A stretch of DNA of 64,000 bases from Hyphomicrobium sp. D-2 (GCF_029872155.1 NZ_JARXLA010000008.1:188501-252500), one strand, 5' to 3'; counted from the first letter of the stretch, positions 1 through 8,868 are shown. The notes: generated by a model not told the origin, from the letters alone. Translations and numbers: made by a program.

Positions 1-487
1 GGAGCTGCGCGACAAGAGCCAGGAAGATCCGCGCGAGACCTACGCATCCGACCGCGGTCTGGCCTACGTCGGTCTCGACGGCGACATCGGCTGCGTTGTC
101 AACGGCGCTGGCCTCGCAATGGCCACGCTGGACATGATCAAGCTGGCTGGCGGCGAGCCCGCAAACTTCCTCGACATCGGCGGCGGTGCTTCTCCGGAGC
201 GCGTGGCCAAGTCGTTCAAGGCGGTGCTGAAGGACAAGAACGTCAAAGCCCTGCTGCTGAACGTGTTCGCCGGCATCAACCGCTGCGACTGGGTTGCGAA
301 GGGTGTCGTTGACGCCGTCAACGACCTCGACATCAAGCTGCCCGTGGTTGTCCGTCTTGCCGGCACCAACGTCGAGGAAGGCCGTCGCATCCTTGACGAG
401 AGCGGACTGACAGTCATTACCGCCGAGACGCTGGCAGAGGCGGCCCAGAAGGCTGTCGCCGCTGCCAAGCCCGGCGCGACCCAGTGA
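1..487 (+). CDS. mtkA: Malate-CoA ligase (malate thiokinase) beta subunit, 3' part
   Basis: The reading frame is already open at base 2 and stops at TGA 485-487, so only the last 161 residues are present. They match the C-terminal CoA-ligase part of the succinyl-CoA synthetase beta family: FLDIGGGAS, a [10 protein letters not shown] stretch and [14 protein letters not shown] are visible. In the serine cycle this subunit pairs with MtkB to make malyl-CoA from malate, CoA and ATP. The alpha subunit follows after 13 bases and ppc comes next, which is the serine-cycle arrangement; this favours mtkA over sucC. Because the ATP-grasp half is missing, a succinyl-CoA synthetase cannot be fully excluded. 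Confidence 0.85.
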   Translation, partial: ELRDKSQEDPRETYASDRGLAYVGLDGDIGCVVNGAGLAMATLDMIKLAGGEPANFLDIGGGASPERVAKSFKAVLKDKNVKALLLNVFAGINRCDWVAKGVVDAVNDLDIKLPVVVRLAGTNVEEGRRILDESGLTVITAETLAEAAQKAVAAAKPGATQ

Positions 488-500
488 GGAGGATCAGCTA

Positions 501-1400
501 ATGGCTATTTTCATTAATGAGAATACCCCGGTCCTCATCCAGGGTTTCACCGGGCGCATCGGAACCTTTCACGCGCAGGAAATGATCGACTACGGCACAA
601 ATGTCGTAGGCGGCGTTACGCCCGGCAAAGGTGGCTCCACGCACCTTGGCCGCCCCGTGTTCAACACCGTTAAAGGCGCGGTGCAGGAAACCGGCGCGGA
701 AGCATCCATCGTGTTCGTGCCGCCGCCATTCGCTGCCGACGCGATCATGGAAGCGGCCGATGCAGGCATCAAATACTGCGTCTGCATCACCGATGGCATC
801 CCGGCTCAGGACATGATCCGGGTGAAGCGCTACATGCGCCGCTACAAGAAAGAGGGCCGCATGGTTCTCACTGGCCCCAACTGCGCCGGCACCATCTCGC
901 CGGGCAAGGCCATGCTGGGCATCATGCCAGGGCACATCTATCTGCACGGCCGCGTTGGCATCATCGGACGCTCGGGCACGCTCGGTTATGAAGCTGCTGC
1001 CCAGCTCAAGGCTCTTGGCATCGGCGTCTCCACTTCCGTCGGCATCGGCGGCGACCCGATCAACGGTTCCTCGTTCCGCGATATTCTTGAGCATTTCGAG
1101 AGTGACCCGGAAACCGACGCCGTGCTGATGATCGGTGAGATCGGTGGTCCGCAGGAAGCTGAAGGCGGCCAGTACGCGCGCGACCACATGACGAAGCCGG
1201 TCATCGCCTACATCGCCGGCCTTTCCGCGCCCAAGGGACGCAAGATGGGCCACGCCGGTGCAATTATCTCGGCATTTGGCGAGTCTGCGCCGGAGAAGGT
1301 TGAGATCCTGAAGGGCTGCGGCGTCACCATTGCTCCAACTCCTTCGGAGATGGGGGCAACCGTCGCCAAAGTTCTAAACTCTTTCAATAAAGTAGCGTAA
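501..1400 (+). CDS. mtkB: Malate-CoA ligase (malate thiokinase) alpha subunit
   Basis: A 299-residue protein with the family's normal length. The N-terminal CoA-binding Rossmann domain has VLIQGFTGRIGTFHAQEM and the invariant VVGGVTPGKGG. GPNCAGTISPGKAMLGIMPG follows, and the phosphohistidine loop MGHAGAI places the catalytic histidine near residue 251. Residue by residue it resembles Methylobacterium-type MtkB more than SucD (for example LGIMPGHIY and SVGIGGDPINGSSF). The start is the ATG preceded by a strong GAGGAGG ribosome site. It acts with MtkA in the cytoplasm to make malyl-CoA, which malyl-CoA lyase would split to glyoxylate and acetyl-CoA; the lyase is not in this window. Confidence 0.9.
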   Translation: MAIFINENTPVLIQGFTGRIGTFHAQEMIDYGTNVVGGVTPGKGGSTHLGRPVFNTVKGAVQETGAEASIVFVPPPFAADAIMEAADAGIKYCVCITDGIPAQDMIRVKRYMRRYKKEGRMVLTGPNCAGTISPGKAMLGIMPGHIYLHGRVGIIGRSGTLGYEAAAQLKALGIGVSTSVGIGGDPINGSSFRDILEHFESDPETDAVLMIGEIGGPQEAEGGQYARDHMTKPVIAYIAGLSAPKGRKMGHAGAIISAFGESAPEKVEILKGCGVTIAPTPSEMGATVAKVLNSFNKVA

Positions 1401-1407
1401 GAGCTTC

Positions 1408-1435
1408 GGGCTCGTCTCCTGCAAGGGACGAGCCC
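1408..1435 (+). other. Intercistronic hairpin between mtkB and ppc
   Basis: GGGCTCGTC (1408-1416) pairs perfectly with GACGAGCCC (1427-1435) around a 10-base loop, 7 bases after the mtkB stop. No T-tract follows, so a simple intrinsic terminator is unlikely. It may be an RNA-stability or processing element that sets mtkAB and ppc expression apart; this is inference. Confidence 0.5.
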
Positions 1436-1520
1436 AATCATCCCCTCCGGCGACCCCGAATTCTTCACGGACGGGCGTTCCGCCGCGTTGGCGGCCTTGC
1501 GCGATAACGTGGAGAACAGA

Positions 1521-4379
1521 ATGCAAGACGAAGTGTTGCCGACTGCCGGCTCCGGCAAGCTCGACGAATTCAAGCTGCGTGACGAGTTGCGCGCACTGCG
1601 CAAGCGCATTCCCGATACGCCGGCGCTCAACCCCATCGTCAATCTTGCATTTGATCTGTCACGACAGCTCGAAAACAACGACATCAGCTTCGACGATCTG
1701 AAGGCGATTGCTACGCGCCTCATGGATCGCGCCTGCGTGCAGCGTGCACGCCATCTGCGCGAGCGCGTGGGCTTCGTTGATCGCAGCACCACCTATCAGG
1801 AATTCGCCGACTTCGTCGAAGGCGCCGCAGCCGCAGCCGACTTCGATACCTTCAAACAACGCTGGGAACGCGCGCGCACGGGCATCGTGCTGACGGCGCA
1901 TCCCACGTTTGGCCTTTCCGACGAGCTCTCAAAGCGCATCGTTGAGATCGCCGTTGCCGATGAGTTCGATCCCAACACGCCTATTGGCGTGCCGCATCGG
2001 CCCGATGACTCGATCGATCTGGCGTACGAGCATCGCCGCGCCCAGAACGCCATCCAGAACCTTCGTAACGCTTACGTCGAGCTGCTGGACAGCTTTTTCA
2101 CCGCCGCCGTGCATCGGTTTGGCGACAAAGCCTATACGCTGCACCCGAAGCTGGCGACGTTTGCCTGCTGGGTTGGCTATGACCTCGACGGCCGCACCGA
2201 CATCAGCTGGCGCAAGTCGTTCATTCTGCGTCTCACCGAAAAGCGTGCATCGCTGGCCGATATCCGCGAGCGCTTCTTCGCCATCCGGGACGAGCTTCCC
2301 ACCGAAGGCGAAGCACAGCGCCTTTGCCGCCAGGTTACCGGCAAGCTCGACCTGACCATTGCCGCCGTCGACGAGCAGATCGCCGCGCTGGACAAGGTGA
2401 TGAATGGCGATGGCGAGCTGGCCCAAGCCGCCAACATCATCACCCGTCAGGATGGATACAACATCACGACGGTGGAGCCGATCGTCAGCCTGCTGCGCAG
2501 TCTGGCGGAGCAACTTCCCGATGGCAGTCAAAAGCGTTCCATCGCAGTGCTCGCTGGCCTGATGGAAGCAACCGGCCTCGGCACCGCACACATCCACGTG
2601 CGCATCAACGCCGTGCAGCTCAACAACGCATTCCGCGCCTTCGTGCACGAGCCGTGGACGCGCGATCTGTCTGAAAGCCAGGCGTTGGCACGCATCGTCA
2701 GCATGATTGAGGGCGCGCGCAAAGAGACGGTAAATTTCGAATCCCTGGATCTCGAAACCGCGACCGCAATCCGTCAGTTCGCACTCATCGCGCAGATCAA
2801 GAAGCACGTCGATCGCGAGACGCCGGTGCGCTTCCTGATCGCAGAAACTGAATCGCCCGCTACGGTGCTGATCGCCATCTTCTTCGCCAAGCTGTTCGGC
2901 GTCGATGACATCACCGACGTATCGCCGCTGTTTGAAACGCCGCTTGGCCTGGAAACCGGCACTCGTATCATCGAACGGCTGCTGGAAGAACGCGCCTACA
3001 TCGACTACGTGCGTGGTCGTGGACGCCTCTCATTGCAGACGGGCTTCTCTGACGCTGGTCGCTTTGTCGGTCAGATCGCAGCGACGCTGGCTATCGAGCG
3101 CATGCATAACGGCATCGCCGAGGCCATCGCCAATTCGGACGTCAAGGGCATCGAGACCCTGGTCTTCTCTACCCACGGCGAATCGATGGGCCGCGGTGCG
3201 CATCCCGGCCCGATGCAGTCTCGCTTGAACTATCTGTTCTCCGACGACGTCCGTCGGCGCTTCGCCGACAACGGCATTCCGCTCAAGCACGAGACCAGCT
3301 TCCAGGGTGGTGATGGCTATCTGTTCTTCGCCAATCGCCGCCTGACGACGCGCGCGCTTGCTTCCGTCATCATGGACGGCGAGGTGCCCGGCGAAACGAA
3401 CGATCCGTTCTACGAGGATGAAGACCTTCGGCTCGACTTCCTGGGTCGGCTGCGCACCTATCAGGAGCACCTGTTCGCCCATCCGGGATATCGGTCTGTC
3501 CTGAGCGCGTTTGGTGCCAACATTCTGTACAAGACCGGGTCGCGTCCGGTGAAGCGCCAGATGGACGCCAGCGGCGCCGTCGATCGCAGCGCCGTGTCGC
3601 GGATGCGGGCCATCCCGAACAACGCAATCCTGCAGGAGTTCGGCTATGTGGCGAACGTCGTTGCCGGCCTTGGCGCTGCTGTTGGCTCGGAGCGCGAGCG
3701 CTTTGTCGAGCTTGCGCGCAACTCCCAGCGTCTGCGTACGCTGATCGAGATGATCGCCCGCGGCAAGCAGCTCTCCAGCCTCAATGCCATGGCCGCGAAC
3801 GCGAAGGTGTTCGACCCGGGCTATTGGGCCTGGCGAGCCTCTTGGGGTCGCGAGCCCAACATCGAGCCTGCGTTCCGCGCGCTGGCTGCAAATCTGCTGT
3901 CCGATGATCGCAATGGTGAGATCAACGGTCTGGTGCACCATCTGCGCCTCGACGCGGTTGAACTGCACTCACTGCTGGAAGAAATTGGCATCGAAGCCGG
4001 CAAGATCCCGGATGACGCGCGCCTTGAACTCGATCTGCTGCAGGCGATCCGCCTAGCGCTTATCATGCGCGTATTCGTGCTGGCGGCTCAGATGCCACGC
4101 TTTGCGACCCACGACGGCATTTCGCATGCTCAGCTATTCGATCTCGCGCTGATGCTGGATGTGCCCGCAGTCGTATCGGAAATGCGCAAGGCGTTCCCGC
4201 GGCGTGCGCACGAACGTGGCGATGAAACCCAGTTCGGTGAGAAGGCCACCTACCGGCCGCATGGCATCGACGACTATGGCCGGATCGAAACGGAAATCCT
4301 GACGCCGATGGAGCAGTCGTACGATCTGATCCGCGAAATCGGCACCGGCATCTCCCACCACTTCGGCGCCTTCGGCTGA
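1521..4379 (+). CDS. ppc: Phosphoenolpyruvate carboxylase (serine-cycle type)
   Basis: Converts PEP and bicarbonate to oxaloacetate. The ATG at 1521 follows GGAG at 1511-1514 and gives 952 residues; an in-frame TTG at 1488 is a less likely start. The family signature LTAHPTFGLS (catalytic His near residue 127) is clear. Other catalytic loops are unlike the E. coli-type enzyme: the usual HGRGG-type loop reads HGESMGRGAHPGP, and RAIP is followed by NNAILQEFGY instead of the usual Trp-rich segment. This divergent subfamily occurs in serine-cycle methylotrophs. Position directly after mtkAB supports a role in feeding the cycle with oxaloacetate. A strong terminator follows. Confidence 0.9.
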   Translation: MQDEVLPTAGSGKLDEFKLRDELRALRKRIPDTPALNPIVNLAFDLSRQLENNDISFDDLKAIATRLMDRACVQRARHLRERVGFVDRSTTYQEFADFVEGAAAAADFDTFKQRWERARTGIVLTAHPTFGLSDELSKRIVEIAVADEFDPNTPIGVPHRPDDSIDLAYEHRRAQNAIQNLRNAYVELLDSFFTAAVHRFGDKAYTLHPKLATFACWVGYDLDGRTDISWRKSFILRLTEKRASLADIRERFFAIRDELPTEGEAQRLCRQVTGKLDLTIAAVDEQIAALDKVMNGDGELAQAANIITRQDGYNITTVEPIVSLLRSLAEQLPDGSQKRSIAVLAGLMEATGLGTAHIHVRINAVQLNNAFRAFVHEPWTRDLSESQALARIVSMIEGARKETVNFESLDLETATAIRQFALIAQIKKHVDRETPVRFLIAETESPATVLIAIFFAKLFGVDDITDVSPLFETPLGLETGTRIIERLLEERAYIDYVRGRGRLSLQTGFSDAGRFVGQIAATLAIERMHNGIAEAIANSDVKGIETLVFSTHGESMGRGAHPGPMQSRLNYLFSDDVRRRFADNGIPLKHETSFQGGDGYLFFANRRLTTRALASVIMDGEVPGETNDPFYEDEDLRLDFLGRLRTYQEHLFAHPGYRSVLSAFGANILYKTGSRPVKRQMDASGAVDRSAVSRMRAIPNNAILQEFGYVANVVAGLGAAVGSERERFVELARNSQRLRTLIEMIARGKQLSSLNAMAANAKVFDPGYWAWRASWGREPNIEPAFRALAANLLSDDRNGEINGLVHHLRLDAVELHSLLEEIGIEAGKIPDDARLELDLLQAIRLALIMRVFVLAAQMPRFATHDGISHAQLFDLALMLDVPAVVSEMRKAFPRRAHERGDETQFGEKATYRPHGIDDYGRIETEILTPMEQSYDLIREIGTGISHHFGAFG

Positions 4380-4445
4380 TGCAGCCACGCTGGTAGTACA
4401 TCCGGTCGTTCCAAGCCCGGATGTGCTGCCCGACGATCTGAAATT

Positions 4446-4484
4446 AAAAAAGCCGGCGCCCCAAAAGGGTGCCGGCTTTTTATT
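4446..4484 (+). terminator. Intrinsic terminator after ppc
   Basis: A-rich flank, then AGCCGGCGCCC, loop CAAAA, GGGTGCCGGCT and a TTTTTATTT tract. The stem has one G-T pair. The A-rich left flank means it could also act on the minus strand, where the convergent gene at 4595-5521 ends about 110 bases away. Confidence 0.85.
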
Positions 4485-4594
4485 TCGTCCTGTCACGCGG
4501 GGCTTGGCAGTATAATTCCGCATTCGCCTGTCATACGCCAATCACGACCATCACAACTTCGCGTGATCTTGAGCAGACGGCCCAGCGTAGTTGC

Positions 4595-5521
4595 TTAATG
4601 CTTGCCCCACACCTGCACCGTTGCATAGGCCCGATCTCGCTTTGAGGTTGCAAGCGCGCGGGAGCGCCAGGTCGCCTCAACCTGCTTGATGCCAGCCTTT
4701 TGCTTGAGGGTGACCGGACCGAAAGCCTCATCTGCTGCAATCTTAGTCCGGTTCGCGTTCAACTCATCCGTGCTGCCATCCTCATAGGTGACGGACAGAT
4801 TGGTCATGGTCACGTCGCGATCCTTGACCGATACGCGGAGCTGGCTGAAGCCGCCTTCGTTGGCGCCAACCGGGATTTTCACTTCATCGAAGCCAATGCT
4901 GCCCGCCGTGTCGGTGCCGAGCAGAACCCAGCCATCGTTATATTTGCGGCCCTCGCCATCAGCACCAAGCCAGCCCTTCTGATATTCGCCAAAGATCTCC
5001 ACTCGCGCCTGCCCCTTGAACTTGGGCTGTGAGCGATAGACCAGCTGGATTTCCTTGATGAAACCCTTGTGTGCCAACGCAATCCAATCGGTCTTGCGGC
5101 CGTCCCTAATGCGGGCATCGGAAAGGACTGTTTCGGTGGTGCCGTCGTCAAAGATCACCTTGAGATCGGTGATGAAAATTTCATTGCGCAACACGCGCAG
5201 CCGAATGCGATCGAATTTGCCGATCTCGGCGCCGACACGAATAACATCGCGATCGACCAGAAAACCGACGTCCTGCAAGCCGAACAGCACCTCGCCGTTA
5301 TTGGCCTGCCCCGGAGTCAATGCCGACGTTTCGGGTGCGGTCTCGCGCGTTTCAACCGAACGCGATCGCCGCCGCTGCTGAACCTCCGTCAACGGAGAAG
5401 CGGTCCGCGCCTGCTGCAAACTTTTGCTGATCGCAGGGATAGTTGCATCGAGCGCCAATGGCATGGAACCTACGCCCATCACCATCAGGGCAATACCCGA
5501 CAGCGCCAGCCTGATCGTCAT
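4595..5521 (-). CDS. Exported protein with two DUF2541-like domains
   Basis: 308 residues. The N-terminus has a short basic start and a hydrophobic stretch ending near ALDA, a probable signal peptide. A Gln/Arg/Thr-rich linker follows. Two repeated beta-rich units come next: residues about 80-180 (LFGLQDVGFLVDRDVIRV, GKFDRIRLRVLRNEIFI, RKTDWIAL) and about 190-305 (WVLLGTDTAGSIGFDEVKI, GFSQLRVSVKDRDVTMTN, final VEATWRS). Both follow the pattern of DUF2541 proteins such as E. coli YaaI: a start with LxG, a central strand pair and a WI/T element. Function is unknown; a periplasmic binding or structural role is a guess. Ribosome site GGGGGA precedes the ATG. Confidence 0.65.
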   Translation of the reverse strand: MTIRLALSGIALMVMGVGSMPLALDATIPAISKSLQQARTASPLTEVQQRRRSRSVETRETAPETSALTPGQANNGEVLFGLQDVGFLVDRDVIRVGAEIGKFDRIRLRVLRNEIFITDLKVIFDDGTTETVLSDARIRDGRKTDWIALAHKGFIKEIQLVYRSQPKFKGQARVEIFGEYQKGWLGADGEGRKYNDGWVLLGTDTAGSIGFDEVKIPVGANEGGFSQLRVSVKDRDVTMTNLSVTYEDGSTDELNANRTKIAADEAFGPVTLKQKAGIKQVEATWRSRALATSKRDRAYATVQVWGKH

Positions 5522-5831
5522 GTTTTGATCCCCCGTTAGCGAAGATGCATAAGAACAAATCTCTGCCCCGAGTTTTTTACCGCACTATGCCCTTCAAAAA
5601 AACCGTGGTGACGATCATGCGCACAGAACCCGATCGCCAAAGGCATGATTTTTTATCTGCACATGAGCCACCATTGCCTGTGGTACGGGCCAGGCATTGA
5701 AGGGCCGAGCTGCAGCCAGAGCAAACACAGAGCTACACGGATATTCAGCGAGAATGGATATTTAACGCGCACGCTATAGAGGAGCTGAGTGCAAGGGCGC
5801 AGCTCTCTTCATTCGCGTCGGGGACACCGGG
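5522..5831. other. Divergent intergenic region
   Basis: 310 bases between divergently transcribed genes, so promoters for both should lie here. It is AT-richer than its surroundings, with TTTTTTACC and ATTTTTTAT tracts. A small hairpin GAGCTG (5782-5787) with CAGCTC (5800-5805) lies just before the 5832 gene. I cannot assign a confident -35/-10 pair. Confidence 0.4.
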
Positions 5832-6704
5832 ATGCACCAACGGCCGTTCGACCTGCTCATTAGCGCCAGCGGAATATTGTTGGGGCTCATCGTCGTCGGC
5901 TATGTGGTTTACGACATGTCGTACACCTCGACCGTTGCGCCATGCACCCAACGCTCCAGTGCGGCCATGCGTTTTCCCCTTCATGGCGCGGATGGCAAAC
6001 TGTTGAGCCCCATGGCCCTGCAAGCCCGCACCCGTGGCGGCCGCAACGTGGGGGTGCTGGAGAATGCATCGGTCGTTGCTGTCGAAGGCGGCCCACTACC
6101 GGACGCGATGCAGGTTGAATTGCGCTCAACCCCGGAAGCGTCGGCCGCGGGCGGGACCATCACGAACGGCATCGAATTCCGCTGGTCGCCCTTCGTCGAG
6201 GAGATCGGCACTGCCACCTGCCTCAGCTACTATCTGCGCCTGCCCAAGACGTTTGATTTCGGTCGCGGCGGCGTGCTTCCCGGCTTGGAAGCGCAGGACG
6301 ATCCGCAGACGACAAAGCAGGATGCCATTTCCATTCAGACCCAATGGGACGGGCAGGGCGTTCCACTCATCCGGAGCGTCAACGAGAACGGCGACCCGCT
6401 TCACATTTTCGGCGTCACGCCTCTGGCAACCGACCGCTGGCTGCGTATCGAGCTGGAAACTGTCCTGAACACACCCGGCCAGAGCGACGGCATTCTGCGC
6501 CTGTGGGTCGATGGAACGCTTGCGACTGAGAATACACATCTGAGCTTGCGAACCGATGCTTTGACGCAGATCAGCAATGTGGTCGTGGCGGCGGCTTATC
6601 GGCAAACGCCACCCGTTGGGGCTGCGACCAGCTTGCAATTCAGCGGTATCGAGATTGCCCGTTTGAAATTACAAAACCGGCTTTTTCCAGGGCTGGAAAA
6701 ATGA
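5832..6704 (+). CDS. Membrane-anchored protein with polysaccharide-lyase-14-like fold
   Basis: 290 residues. An N-terminal transmembrane anchor (about residues 8-28) puts the rest outside the inner membrane. The extracytoplasmic part resembles the beta-jelly-roll of polysaccharide lyase family 14: LSYYLRLPKTFDFGRGGVLPG corresponds to the family element where FDF, a short Gly/Lys step and LPGL occur. LRLWVDGTL and FSGIEIARLKLQ near the end fit a lectin/glucanase-type sandwich. Family membership rests on pattern recognition only, and I cannot confirm lyase catalytic residues. It could be a carbohydrate-binding protein. No operon partner; the next gene is convergent. Confidence 0.5.
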   Translation: MHQRPFDLLISASGILLGLIVVGYVVYDMSYTSTVAPCTQRSSAAMRFPLHGADGKLLSPMALQARTRGGRNVGVLENASVVAVEGGPLPDAMQVELRSTPEASAAGGTITNGIEFRWSPFVEEIGTATCLSYYLRLPKTFDFGRGGVLPGLEAQDDPQTTKQDAISIQTQWDGQGVPLIRSVNENGDPLHIFGVTPLATDRWLRIELETVLNTPGQSDGILRLWVDGTLATENTHLSLRTDALTQISNVVVAAAYRQTPPVGAATSLQFSGIEIARLKLQNRLFPGLEK

Positions 6705-6933
6705 ATTCGCCATTCGACTAAAGTAGAATGGCGGCATGTTCCGAAAAGCAGCCGGCAAACCCTGCTTGTACCCTGCGGCGAAATCAACTTCGCCCACTAT
6801 AAAAGCTCACAAACGCCGGTTTTACGGCCAAAATGCTTCGCTTTTTTGCAGTGCAAAATGAAGTGAGCAACTGCAAACATTGCCCGTTTGTAAGTCTTTT
6901 TTTAACTGCTCTAAGAAACAGAAAACGAAATAG

Positions 6934-6961
6934 CTTTTCTAAACTACGGCCCGTGCTATTC
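6934..6961 (+). promoter_or_regulatory. Candidate sigma70-type promoter of the small RNA
   Basis: CTTTTC (6934-6939) and CTATTC (6956-6961) are 16 bases apart. They resemble a weak alphaproteobacterial housekeeping promoter and would start transcription near 6968-6970, at the foot of the first hairpin of the candidate small RNA. The match is modest. Confidence 0.3.
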
Positions 6962-6968
6962 TCATCCT

Positions 6969-7056
6969 CAGAACGTGGCGCCCTCCCACCTGTCCCCCCT
7001 AAGTGGCGTCACGCATCGCAGCCCGCGCTCTTCCCCCGGAGCGCGGGCTTTCTCTC
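6969..7056 (+). ncRNA. Candidate small RNA with two C-rich hairpin loops
   Basis: Between the 5832 gene and the convergent gene at 7088 there are two well-formed hairpins. The first pairs CGTGGCGC (6974-6981) with GCGTCACG (7006-7013) and exposes a 24-base loop containing CCTCCCACCTGTCCCCCC. The second is a perfect 11-bp stem (7020-7030 with 7039-7049) with loop TTCCCCCG, followed by TTCTCTCTTTCC, which is an intrinsic terminator. C-rich loops complementary to Shine-Dalgarno sequences characterise trans-acting alphaproteobacterial small RNAs (the alpha-r14/NfeR1 family and CCUCCUCCC-motif RNAs). I infer a similar RNA of about 88 nt. The 264 bases upstream (6705-6968) show no gene. Confidence 0.5.
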
Positions 7057-7087
7057 TTTCCGCTCTTCAGAGATGTCGCGGTATCGA

Positions 7088-8713
7088 TCAAGACTCTTCG
7101 ATCGGGCTGAAACCGGCCGTACGTGCCTCGTCCTCGGAACAGAACCAGCGTTCACCACGGCTGCGAACAACCCGGAAGCGTTCATAGCCGCGCGCCCAAG
7201 GCACGACATAGACTTTCCGGCCACGCCGCACATTGCCCTTGATCGGACAGCCCTCCGGGGCGGCTTTCGTCGCTTCTTGCCATTTCTGATCACGATACTC
7301 AGATGGCCGATCAGCTGAGCCCGCCCACAGACCGGCTTTCGCATCTTCCGCCTGCTGCTCATGGCGCCCGTAAGCTGCGAAGAAGCCCTGCCGGGCAAAC
7401 ACCGCGCCGTCGCGAACCAACTGGCCAGCGACATCCATATCGCCCATGTAACAGGTGCCGGGCACCGCTTCGTCGGAGCCTGCTCTGAGCTGGCAGGTCA
7501 CCCGGCCCTTGGCCAGCAGACCGGAAAGCACCTGGCGCGCCGTGCGGCCGCAAAGCCAGGTCCGGCCGTTGGCGGTTTTGCAAACCTGCCCCGGCATAGG
7601 AGCTTCAATGCCCTCAAGGCGGATGACTTTGGAGCCAACGCGGAGCATATCGCCGGTTATCGCATTGGCTCTGCCGGTCACCTCACCGCTCGATGCGCGC
7701 CGGATGGAAGCCGTGCGGAGCTTACCGGTTGAAGCGGTCGTTATCTGGCTCTCGCCACCGTCACCGCGCCATGCCGCAACACCACCGCCAATAACCAGCA
7801 GAACCAAACCTGCCATGGCCCCGGCCTGAACCGCAGGGCGCGTGAAAAAGCTGCCTAGGGCCTCGCCGGATCTGGAGCCCGCTTTCTGCAACGGCGTTGC
7901 CAGCCAGCCCGGCACACCGGCGGCCATCTCAGCCAGCGCCACCATCAGCAGCACGCCGACGCCGACGCTCAGCGCAATCCAGGTGTCGCTTTCCATCCCG
8001 TTGGCAAAGGCACGGATTATGCCGCCCGCCAACGCAACGCTGCCGCCTATGAGCAGAGCGGTGCGCAGCCCCGGCATCCGCAACAGCGCGCCGACAGGGG
8101 CAAGCATTGGCGCCAGCCAATCCGCAATCAATCCCGTGGCCGCGCGCACGACAGCCCATGCATAGGCGATGGCACCAAACAGCACGGCGCCCGCACGGCG
8201 CAGATATTCAATGGCAATTGGGGTGCCTGTTCGCACACCGCCGCCGACACGGACAGCGCCGGCGCTGATCGATCGTGCTCCGCGTCGAGATAGACGGTAG
8301 CCCCGCTGCCCCAAGGCCCTTGCGCCACTTCCAAGCGCAGCCAAACCGGCGGAACCTAGCGAGACACCCTGCCGGCCGGCATTGCTTGCGGCCCGGCCCA
8401 GCACTTTCGCGCCTTCGGCACCGGCCACCGCCCCCTTCTGCCCAGCATGGGCAGCGCCGCGCCCCAGCGCCTTCGCGCCTGCCAGCCCGGCATCGGCACC
8501 CTGTGCACCGATATGGACAGCGCCTTTGCCGACTGCCTTGATGCCATCGGCCCCGGCCGCAACGCCCTTATGGCCCGCAGCCTTTAGATTATCGACGGCC
8601 GCCTTGCCCGCATCCGCGATGCGATCGCGCCGCTGCTTGCGGCGGACGAGGATGGTTGTGCGCACATATTGGCGCCATTCAAAGCCGTCGTTTCGTCTAC
8701 GCCAGCGGAACAT
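7088..8713 (-). CDS. Multi-span membrane protein with 22-residue repeats and C-terminal thermonuclease-like domain
   Basis: 541 residues in three parts. (1) A basic N-terminus followed by five consecutive 22-residue repeats at residues 48-157, each ending in Gly and rich in Ala, Gly and Lys/Arg (first unit HKGVAAGADGIKAVGKGAVH + IG). The periodicity suggests amphipathic helices. (2) Several hydrophobic segments, residues about 170-330. (3) A C-terminal domain like the staphylococcal-nuclease fold (residues about 355-470: GDMLRVGSKVIRLEGIEAP, RTARQVLSGLLAKGRVTC, AGQLVRDGAVFARQ), then a basic tail. Whether the nuclease active site is intact is unclear. The likely topology puts the nuclease domain outside the cytoplasm. 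It stands alone. Confidence 0.6.
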   Translation of the reverse strand: MFRWRRRNDGFEWRQYVRTTILVRRKQRRDRIADAGKAAVDNLKAAGHKGVAAGADGIKAVGKGAVHIGAQGADAGLAGAKALGRGAAHAGQKGAVAGAEGAKVLGRAASNAGRQGVSLGSAGLAALGSGARALGQRGYRLSRRGARSISAGAVRVGGGVRTGTPIAIEYLRRAGAVLFGAIAYAWAVVRAATGLIADWLAPMLAPVGALLRMPGLRTALLIGGSVALAGGIIRAFANGMESDTWIALSVGVGVLLMVALAEMAAGVPGWLATPLQKAGSRSGEALGSFFTRPAVQAGAMAGLVLLVIGGGVAAWRGDGGESQITTASTGKLRTASIRRASSGEVTGRANAITGDMLRVGSKVIRLEGIEAPMPGQVCKTANGRTWLCGRTARQVLSGLLAKGRVTCQLRAGSDEAVPGTCYMGDMDVAGQLVRDGAVFARQGFFAAYGRHEQQAEDAKAGLWAGSADRPSEYRDQKWQEATKAAPEGCPIKGNVRRGRKVYVVPWARGYERFRVVRSRGERWFCSEDEARTAGFSPIEES

Positions 8714-8868
8714 GCGCTCTCCGAAGGTGTCAGTCGCGATCGCTCGCAGTGCGCGAAACGCGCTAAGCGAATCGCCAGATGTCCTTGAGACAGCACGCTA
8801 TCATGGCGGCGCCTGGACCCTGAAGCCCCGCGCCGTCGATTACCCCCCAGAACTCATTGCTAGCGAAC

